The position numbers were made by a program, and so were the translations under genes. A stretch of 7,377 bases of DNA from JBCAWW01 sp045106675. GTDB taxonomy: Bacteria; Bacteroidota; Bacteroidia; J057. Positions within the stretch are counted from its first letter, which is position 1. The number at the start of each line of letters is the position of its first letter. Location: the NCBI GenBank assembly GCA_045106675.1, contig JBGCFA010000291.1:1-7377 (forward strand), written 5' to 3'. The notes below the pieces were generated by a model. The model was not told the DNA's origin. It ran no database searches and saw only the letters and a list, made by a program, of their open reading frames with translations. Positions 1 through 3,260 of this stretch are shown here, piece after piece.

Positions 1-452
1 TGATGGTTAATAAGCGCTAGCATTAGATCGGAAATGATATCGATCTTTTCAGCTAAAGAACCAGATTCATCGAGTCTACGTTTGTAACCAACTGCATCAA
101 TATGTGATAATTGAAGGAGATCGTAGCATTCATCATTTAATATTTTGGGATCTACCCCTAAGAGATACTTAGAAGCAAAAGGATATAATTGAATAACTAC
201 AAACTGATGTTTCCCTTTAGTTTCTAATGCAACTGGTGCCAAAGTTTGGCCATACAAAAATAACTCTGACAATAATTTCCTCTTCGGGAGGCGGTAAAAC
301 CCATTAGTGGATTGTTGGAACATTATCCCGGGATAACCATCTGCATATAAGGGCATATGGGTATACGCATCTTCTGCATCTTTCTTTTCGATCATGATGC
401 AGTTGACATATGGCTCCAAATCTTTTTTTACGATGAAGTCTATTTTTTGCAT
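1..452 (-). CDS. AraC-family transcriptional regulator, N-terminal part (cut by window edge)
   Basis: An open frame of 150 codons runs from an ATG at 452-450 off the left edge with no stop. Residues 33-46 (PLYADGYPGIMFQ), 65-74 (LFLYGQTLAP) and 84-112 (FVVIQLYPFASKYLLG, then a DEC-DLL segment) resemble the N-terminal sensor-like domain (DUF6597 type) found in front of AraC helix-turn-helix domains in Bacteroidota. The DNA-binding domain would lie beyond position 1 and is not visible. In-frame stops occur upstream of the start. A TTG at 467-465 preceded by AAGGA is an alternative start. The gene is divergent from the secreted-protein pair, so the 146-bp gap must hold both promoters. The ligand and targets cannot be deduced. 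The family call rests on recognised motif style rather than an alignment, and is fairly confident. Confidence 0.72.
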   Translation of the reverse strand, partial: MQKIDFIVKKDLEPYVNCIMIEKKDAEDAYTHMPLYADGYPGIMFQQSTNGFYRLPKRKLLSELFLYGQTLAPVALETKGKHQFVVIQLYPFASKYLLGVDPKILNDECYDLLQLSHIDAVGYKRRLDESGSLAEKIDIISDLMLALINH

Positions 453-522
453 CAGTTCTTCGTTCAAATCTTCCTTAAGCCTAATAAACGATTTTAGACA
501 GACAAATTAGTAGAAGAGATAA

Positions 523-579
523 GCTCATTAAACTGAGTCCACTATGTTACATTTTGGCGTTCGTCAGAGACTAATGAGC
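523..579. repeat. Inverted repeat in the divergent promoter gap
   Basis: GCTCATTA (523-530) is the exact reverse complement of TAATGAGC (572-579). Inside these arms CTGA (533-536) can pair with TCAG (564-567). The structure encloses the candidate promoter of the first secreted-protein gene and ends 19 bp before its start codon. It could be an operator, a leader hairpin or chance. Confidence 0.3.
548..559 (+). promoter_or_regulatory. Possible -7 element / conserved leader motif, copy 1
   Basis: TACATTTTGGCG fits TA-N3-TTTGGCG, one base longer than the Bacteroidota -7 consensus TAnnTTTG. The same TA-N3-TTTGGCG pattern occurs before the second paralog at 1069-1080. No convincing -33 TTG is seen at the right distance here. 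The motif could also be conserved simply because the leader was duplicated together with the gene. Confidence 0.3.
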
Positions 580-598
580 AAAACCTAAAATCAATCTG

Positions 599-1039
599 AT
601 GAAAAACCTACTTCTCTTTTCGCTGGCTGTCTTGCTGAGCCTCCCTGCCATGGCGCAAAAAACCATCAAGTTGCAACAATCAAAAGTATATAGCCTCAAA
701 ATGCAGGTCAAACGTTCTGATGCTCCTGCAAAGTTCAAATCCTTAGCTGGTACCGCTCTGGGAGTAGAGGCCGACGATGATTGCACTCCTCCTCCATGTA
801 CAGGTATCATTGATCCTTGGACTTGCGAGTGCCACTCTGATATTGTAGATCCTTGGGAAGATGACAAGATCAAAATGCGTGCAAATGCTTTTATCCAAAT
901 GGAGCAATTGGCACTCAAAGGGCAAGGAGGTTCAATCCTCAGTGAAGCTCAGGTCAAGCAAGCTCAAAAACGTTATCCAGGCAAGAGTCTCAAGGCGATC
1001 ACCAATAGAATGAATATTTACGCTAATTCTAATCGATAA
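599..1039 (+). CDS. Secreted cysteine-core protein, paralog 1 (unknown family)
   Basis: This encodes a 146-residue protein that I do not recognise. Residues 1-19 form a clear Sec signal peptide: MKN, a hydrophobic run, then LPAMA before Q20, a typical signal peptidase I site. There is no lipobox cysteine. The mature protein has a basic N-terminal segment, then an acidic DDD leading into a core with C62, C67, C76 and C78 (C-X4-C-X8-C-X-C), the proline run CTPPPC, and two DPW motifs (72-74 and 84-86). The C-terminal 60 residues look helical and contain GQGG. Four closely spaced cysteines suggest a metal site or two disulfides outside the cytoplasm. The start is fixed by the signal peptide and by the paralog at 1105. 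No Shine-Dalgarno sequence is visible. It is very probably a real gene; its function is unknown. Confidence 0.85.
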   Translation: MKNLLLFSLAVLLSLPAMAQKTIKLQQSKVYSLKMQVKRSDAPAKFKSLAGTALGVEADDDCTPPPCTGIIDPWTCECHSDIVDPWEDDKIKMRANAFIQMEQLALKGQGGSILSEAQVKQAQKRYPGKSLKAITNRMNIYANSNR

Positions 1040-1044
1040 TTTTA

Positions 1045-1080
1045 TTTGTCTTGGCGGCCTATGATTTCTAGCGTTTGGCG
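1045..1080 (+). promoter_or_regulatory. Possible promoter between the two paralogs (leader motif copy 2)
   Basis: TTTG at 1045-1048 is followed after 20 bp by TAGCGTTTG at 1069-1077. This resembles a Bacteroidota -33/-7 pair with one extra base in the -7 box. The motif TTTGGCG (1074-1080) repeats that at 553-559. TTGTCTT (1046-1052) is also the reverse complement of AAGACAA (1081-1087), so a 7-bp hairpin is an alternative reading. The second gene may therefore have its own promoter in the 65-bp gap. Confidence 0.35.
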
Positions 1081-1104
1081 AAGACAAGTCTCAAACCCAA
1101 TCCA

Positions 1105-1557
1105 ATGAAAAACCTCATATTTCTCTGTCTAGTGATGATACTCAGTATGCCTGCAATGGCTCAAAAGGGCAAAATCATCAAAAAGAGTAGCTTGAAAGCC
1201 CTCAATCTCAAGATTCAAAAATCAAAGGCAAGTCCCAAGTTTAAAGCTCTAATGGATGCTACTTTGGCTGCCGATGAAGAGGATGATGATTGCACACCGC
1301 CCCCATGTACCGGATTGATCGATCCATGGACTTGTGAGTGTTATTCTGATATTATTAATCCTTGGCCAGATCGAGAAGTAGCCAAAAGGGCTCAAATGCG
1401 CATTGATTCTTTCAATCAGGCCGAAACCCTTGCCAGTAGGGGACAGGGGGGCGTAATTACCCCTGCAATGGTCAAAAAAGCGCAAGGAATCTTCCCCAGC
1501 CGGAGCTATAAAGCGATGCTCAACCGCCTAAACTTTTATACTTCCGCAGTGCGATAA
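1105..1557 (+). CDS. Secreted cysteine-core protein, paralog 2 (unknown family)
   Basis: This encodes 150 residues, a tandem paralog of the preceding gene, with about half of residues identical over the full length. The ATG at 1105 is preferred over an in-frame TTG at 1075 because it puts the signal peptide (MKN...SMPAMA, cleavage before Q20) in register with paralog 1. The core is kept almost unchanged: DDD, then C63, C68, C77 and C79 with the same C-X4-C-X8-C-X-C spacing, CTPPPC, IDPW and a second PW. The C-terminal GQGG and the terminal R-N/F-Y segment also align. Codons in the core differ mainly at third positions (for example CCT/CCC and TGC/TGT), so the protein sequence appears to be under selection. 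The family and role are unknown. It is probably periplasmic or surface-exposed. Confidence 0.85.
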   Translation: MKNLIFLCLVMILSMPAMAQKGKIIKKSSLKALNLKIQKSKASPKFKALMDATLAADEEDDDCTPPPCTGLIDPWTCECYSDIINPWPDREVAKRAQMRIDSFNQAETLASRGQGGVITPAMVKKAQGIFPSRSYKAMLNRLNFYTSAVR

Positions 1558-1634
1558 GCCACAAAGCCAATCCCGACTCCCGCCAGCAGCATGAGCATAA
1601 TCAGCAGCAGGTGGGAGTTTTTTTGATTCAGCAT
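1536..1634 (-). CDS. Possible 32-residue single-span membrane peptide
   Basis: A short ATG-to-TAA frame on the minus strand encodes a polar start (MLNQKNSH), one long hydrophobic stretch with a small-residue patch (AGVGIG), then YRTAEV. That is the layout of a single transmembrane helix. It overlaps the last 22 bp of paralog 2 in antisense, and its Lys codons coincide with the T-run of the plus-strand terminator. A purine-rich AAGGGGGA lies too far upstream (about 23 bases) to be a good ribosome site. It could be a real small protein, the leftover N-terminus of a truncated gene, or chance. Confidence 0.25.
   Translation of the reverse strand: MLNQKNSHLLLIMLMLLAGVGIGFVAYRTAEV
1576..1624 (+). 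terminator. Intrinsic terminator of the secreted-protein pair
   Basis: ACTCCCGCC (1576-1584) pairs with GGTGGGAGT (1610-1618) over 9 bp with one G-U pair, and is followed by seven T residues (1618-1624). The 25-base loop is long. The hairpin starts 18 bases after the stop codon of paralog 2, where a terminator is expected. Confidence 0.6.
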
Positions 1635-1651
1635 CACTAGAGTTATACAAG

Positions 1652-1673
1652 AAAAAATCCCCCTTGCAGAGGA
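1652..1673 (-). terminator. Intrinsic terminator of the arsR-side transcript
   Basis: Read on the minus strand, TCCTC (1673-1669) pairs with GGGGA (1662-1658), with one G-U pair and a 6-base loop, and is followed by six T residues (1657-1652). It lies about 53 bases past the ArsR stop codon and faces the plus-strand terminator. A further small perfect hairpin, GGCTA-AGA-TAGCC (1726-1714), sits directly at the ArsR stop. Confidence 0.5.
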
Positions 1674-1726
1674 GCAGCTTAGAAGAAAGACATTTATATC
1701 ACGATCTGGCGGTGGCTATCTTAGCC

Positions 1727-2044
1727 TTATTGTCTTAGACTAGAAGCACACTGCCAAGCCGCCTTTAGCAGTTTGGTCATTCCAGGGCTAGCCACTTCAT
1801 AATAGACCATCGTTCCCTCTCTTCGATTGAGCAAAATTCCTACTTGCTCCATCAATTTGAGATGTTGAGAGGCATTGGATTGACTAATTTCGATCGCTTC
1901 ATAGATCGATTTTACAGGGAGGCATTTGTTTTTTAACAGCAATTCTACAATCAACAATCTTACCGGATGACTGATCGTACGCATCACCTTCGCAACGCGT
2001 TGCAATTTCACCTGGTCTTGATACATTCTTGTATTTTCCGGCAT
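1727..2044 (-). CDS. ArsR/SmtB-family winged-helix repressor
   Basis: This encodes 105 residues, normal for the family. ISHPVRLLIVELL (24-36) is the typical helix 2 signature. ISQSNASQHLKLMEQVGIL (53-71) is the helix-turn-helix with the recognition helix, and RREGTMVYYEV (74-84) is the beta wing. The ELCV(C/G)D metal site of classical ArsR/CadC proteins is absent. The only cysteines are C41, just before the DNA-reading helices, and C99 in the last helix. C99 falls where sulfide/persulfide sensors of the BigR/SqrR type have their C-terminal cysteine; C41 is displaced by several residues from the usual N-terminal one. A redox or persulfide signal is therefore possible but is inference. The gene is last of a minus-strand set, 28 bp after the membrane protein, and probably controls that set through the palindrome at 2729-2758. 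A second ATG at codon 7 is possible. Confidence 0.88.
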   Translation of the reverse strand: MPENTRMYQDQVKLQRVAKVMRTISHPVRLLIVELLLKNKCLPVKSIYEAIEISQSNASQHLKLMEQVGILLNRREGTMVYYEVASPGMTKLLKAAWQCASSLRQ

Positions 2045-2072
2045 TGCCGAACGCTTTTATTGATAAAAAAAC

Positions 2073-2321
2073 TTATGCTGCGGGATCCTTAGGATTCTGA
2101 TTGACCACTTTAAGTACGATCAAACGTATCAAGAGCAACCATGGTAAGCCATGAAAAAGTAAATCTCCAAAGTCCATGAGTTGCATCCCTTCTGCGCCAC
2201 CCAAGACCCAGCGCAATTTTCCCCAAACATGTGGCTCAGGAAAAAATGGCGCTAGGCCCAGCGTTGCACAGGCCATCAATACGATGGGCCATTGATTGAT
2301 GATATCTTTAAACGCTTTCAA
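2073..2321 (-). CDS. Small two-span membrane protein, conserved-hypothetical type
   Basis: This encodes 82 residues with two hydrophobic segments (about 12-28 and 54-72). The connecting region is rich in W, G and P (FFPEPHVWGKLRWVLGG, then a DFGDLLFHGLPW motif). It looks like a compact inner-membrane protein; I cannot name a function. The start is a TTG at 2321-2319 that overlaps the end of the thioredoxin gene by 14 bp, suggesting translational coupling. The first ATG, at codon 16, would remove WPIVL from the first span and is less likely. It sits between thioredoxin and the ArsR regulator on the same strand, so all three are probably co-transcribed. It may be a membrane partner of the thioredoxin system, but nothing in the sequence proves that. 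Confidence 0.72.
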   Translation of the reverse strand: MKAFKDIINQWPIVLMACATLGLAPFFPEPHVWGKLRWVLGGAEGMQLMDFGDLLFHGLPWLLLIRLIVLKVVNQNPKDPAA

Positions 2322-2631
2322 CTTGATGCTGCTCGATGATGGCTTTTAATTGAGCTTTGGGGACCATACCACTTTGGCGCCATAAAGACTCACCATTTTT
2401 GAAAAGCATAAAAGTAGGTACGCCTTGGATATCCATTTGCTGTGAAAGTTCGCGATTGCGATCGACATCAATTTTGACGATACGAGCGGTATCACCGATT
2501 TCGGCGGACAATTCTTGGAGGATAGGCGCCATCGCTTGACAAGGACCACACCAAGTAGCCGTAAAGTCAACGAGGACAGGAGTATCTGAATTGATAAGAT
2601 CTGCGAAGTTTGTTTTTTTGGTTTCTGCCAT
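2308..2631 (-). CDS. trxA: Thioredoxin
   Basis: This encodes 107 residues, the full length of a single-domain thioredoxin. The active site is WCGPC with catalytic C28 and C31, preceded by VDFTATWC. The cis-proline loop is GVPTF (P72), and the buried acidic residue lies in the VDF strand. There is no signal peptide or extra domain, so it should act in the cytoplasm, reducing disulfides or persulfides with electrons from thioredoxin reductase. It is the first gene of the minus-strand group with the small membrane protein and ArsR. A clear -7 element (TATCTTTG, 2677-2670) lies about 38 bp upstream of the ATG and there is no Shine-Dalgarno sequence, both usual in Bacteroidota. Because it is linked to its own regulator, it may be a condition-specific thioredoxin rather than the housekeeping one. 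The symbol is used in the family sense. Confidence 0.93.
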   Translation of the reverse strand: MAETKKTNFADLINSDTPVLVDFTATWCGPCQAMAPILQELSAEIGDTARIVKIDVDRNRELSQQMDIQGVPTFMLFKNGESLWRQSGMVPKAQLKAIIEQHQVESV

Positions 2632-2669
2632 TGTGAAAATGATTTAAAAGGCTCTAAACAATTACCCTA

Positions 2670-2677
2670 CAAAGATA
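2670..2677 (-). promoter_or_regulatory. Bacteroidota-type -7 element of the thioredoxin promoter
   Basis: The minus strand reads TATCTTTG, a perfect match to TAnnTTTG, 38 bp before the thioredoxin start, giving a predicted leader of roughly 30 bases. The -33 box is unclear: the nearest upstream TTTG (2695-2692) is only 14 bp away, shorter than usual. CCCT and AGGG flank the element as a small inverted repeat. Confidence 0.55.
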
Positions 2678-2728
2678 AGGGCGCGATGAAACAAAGATTG
2701 TCAGATGCCTTGCATTTTGAAACTTTAG

Positions 2729-2758
2729 TTAAGATAGTTTAATATTATAATATCTTAA
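2729..2758. promoter_or_regulatory. 30-bp AT-rich palindrome, candidate ArsR operator
   Basis: TTAAGATA (2729-2736) and TATCTTAA (2751-2758) are exact reverse complements, and the centre TAATATTA (2740-2747) is itself a palindrome. In all, 26 of 30 positions are symmetric. Size, AT-richness and dyad symmetry fit operators of ArsR/SmtB dimers. It lies about 50-80 bp upstream of the thioredoxin -7 element, rather far for simple blocking of that promoter, so a second promoter or another regulator is possible. It is not GC-rich and has no T-run, so a terminator is unlikely. Confidence 0.5.
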
Positions 2759-2770
2759 TTATTGAACGCG

Positions 2771-2788
2771 AAAAAAACATTTATGTTT
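2771..2788 (-). terminator. Possible intrinsic terminator after the DUF2892 gene
   Basis: Read on the minus strand, AAACAT-AA-ATGTTT is a perfect 6-bp hairpin that runs into seven T residues in all. It is AT-rich and thus weak, but it lies downstream of the DUF2892 stop and of the larger hairpin, and would separate that gene from the thioredoxin unit. Confidence 0.4.
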
Positions 2789-2849
2789 AGTCGAAAGTTC
2801 GGAGTCGGTAGTCTTCAGCATTTCAGTATGCTAACTACAGACTCCGGAC
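2789..2849. repeat. Hairpin made of 7-base AGTC-type units
   Basis: The left arm GTTCGGAGTC (2797-2806) pairs with GACTCCGGAC (2840-2849) with one G-U. GTAGT (2808-2812) pairs with ACTAC (2834-2838), and AGCAT (2817-2821) with ATGCT (2828-2832), closing a 6-base loop. About 20 base pairs form in total. The left arm and its flank also read as four units of seven bases: AGTCGAA, AGTTCGG, AGTCGGT, AGTCTTC (2789-2816). On the minus strand the structure begins 13 bases past the DUF2892 stop, but no T-run follows directly. It looks more like a dispersed palindromic repeat or RNA-stability element than a plain terminator. Confidence 0.6.
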
Positions 2850-2862
2850 CTCCAAGCATGCT

Positions 2863-3069
2863 CTAATCAGCTACTTTACAGCTGCTGATACCAAAGATGC
2901 GGTACAGAGGACATGTGCCTACCAAGCTAGTCAAGACAAATATACCAGCTACTGCGCCCAAAATAAGCGCAAGAGTACCGCTGATCACATTGGTCATAAA
3001 TAAGACCACTACTGCTAAGGCGACCAAGATTCTAATAATCCGATCGATATTTCCCATGTTCTTTGTCAT
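2863..3069 (-). CDS. DUF2892 (YgaP-like) small inner-membrane protein
   Basis: This encodes 68 residues with the standard DUF2892 pattern: an N-terminal MGNIDRIIRI segment, two transmembrane helices (about 11-27 and 31-51), and the hallmark C-terminal GTCPLYRIFGISSC with C53 and C64. Stand-alone copies of about this length are common. In YgaP of Escherichia coli the same membrane part is fused to a rhodanese domain and sits beside an ArsR-type regulator, YgaV, which matches the ArsR gene seen here a few genes away. The molecular role of the membrane part is not settled; a link to sulfur or persulfide handling is inference. The start at 3069 fits the family's N-terminus; ATG at codon 5 is also possible. 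It probably forms its own transcript, because hairpins follow it and a separate thioredoxin promoter lies downstream. Confidence 0.85.
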   Translation of the reverse strand: MTKNMGNIDRIIRILVALAVVVLFMTNVISGTLALILGAVAGIFVLTSLVGTCPLYRIFGISSCKVAD

Positions 3070-3123
3070 AATAAAAGGGCTTAAGTTATATCGTACAATA
3101 ACTCACTTTTATTAAGCGATATC

Positions 3124-3139
3124 CGTGACATAGATCACA
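3124..3139. promoter_or_regulatory. CRP/FNR-superfamily-type binding site
   Basis: The minus strand reads TGTGA-TCTATG-TCACG, that is a perfect GTGA-N6-TCAC dyad (3125-3128 and 3135-3138) with one extra consensus T. This is the recognition pattern of CRP-like and several FNR-superfamily (for example HcpR-type) regulators. Its centre is about 62 bp from the DUF2892 start. With a start point near 3090 and TATTGT (3100-3095) as -10/-7 region it would sit near -41, a usual activator position. It could also act on the plus-strand ABC operon. Confidence 0.5.
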
Positions 3140-3157
3140 AAGAACCACTACCTTTGT

Positions 3158-3187
3158 CATTAGAATCTGTTCTGTCAAAATCTAATG
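3158..3187. repeat. Inverted repeat in the divergent DUF2892/ABC gap, copy A
   Basis: CATTAGA (3158-3164) and TCTAATG (3181-3187) are exact reverse complements with a 16-base spacer. A second inverted repeat sharing the TCTAA core follows at 3200-3234. They may be paired operator sites for the ABC/HlyD/TolC operon. No good TAnnTTTG element is seen before the ABC gene. Confidence 0.3.
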
Positions 3188-3199
3188 TGATTTTAACGC

Positions 3200-3234
3200 A
3201 GGTCTAATCTCCTTTTAAAACTGTTTTTAGACCT
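3200..3234. repeat. Inverted repeat in the ABC operon leader, copy B
   Basis: AGGTCTAA (3200-3207) and TTAGACCT (3227-3234) are exact 8-bp reverse complements with a 19-base spacer centred on the palindrome TTTTAAAA (3213-3220). It ends 26 bp before the ABC start codon. It could be an operator or a leader hairpin. Confidence 0.35.
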
Positions 3235-3260
3235 TTGCCACTTGATAATTTGATCAATTT

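Noticed and set aside
571..918. Minus-strand frames opposite the first secreted-protein gene (571-918 and 743-925)
   Set aside because: They lie antisense to a gene with a clear signal peptide and a conserved paralog; their sequences show no domain or motif.
1075..1104. Upstream TTG start for paralog 2, adding ten residues
   Set aside because: It would bury the signal peptide; the ATG at 1105 aligns exactly with the start of paralog 1.
1040..1104. TTGTCTT/AAGACAA hairpin as a terminator between the paralogs
   Set aside because: It has a long 28-base loop and no T-run after it; a promoter reading of the same gap fits better.
599..1557. The paralogs as peptide substrates of the ABC exporter, or as RiPP precursors
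   Set aside because: Both carry Sec signal peptides and no double-Gly leader, no modification enzyme is seen, and the exporter is 1.7 kb away in a separate unit.
2346..2570. Frames overlapping thioredoxin (2346-2570 minus, 2357-2539 plus) and DUF2892 (2897-3115 plus)
   Set aside because: They are shadows of well-recognised genes with intact family motifs.
2789..2849. The 7-base-phased hairpin as a CRISPR repeat
   Set aside because: There is only one copy, no regular spacers and no cas gene in the window.
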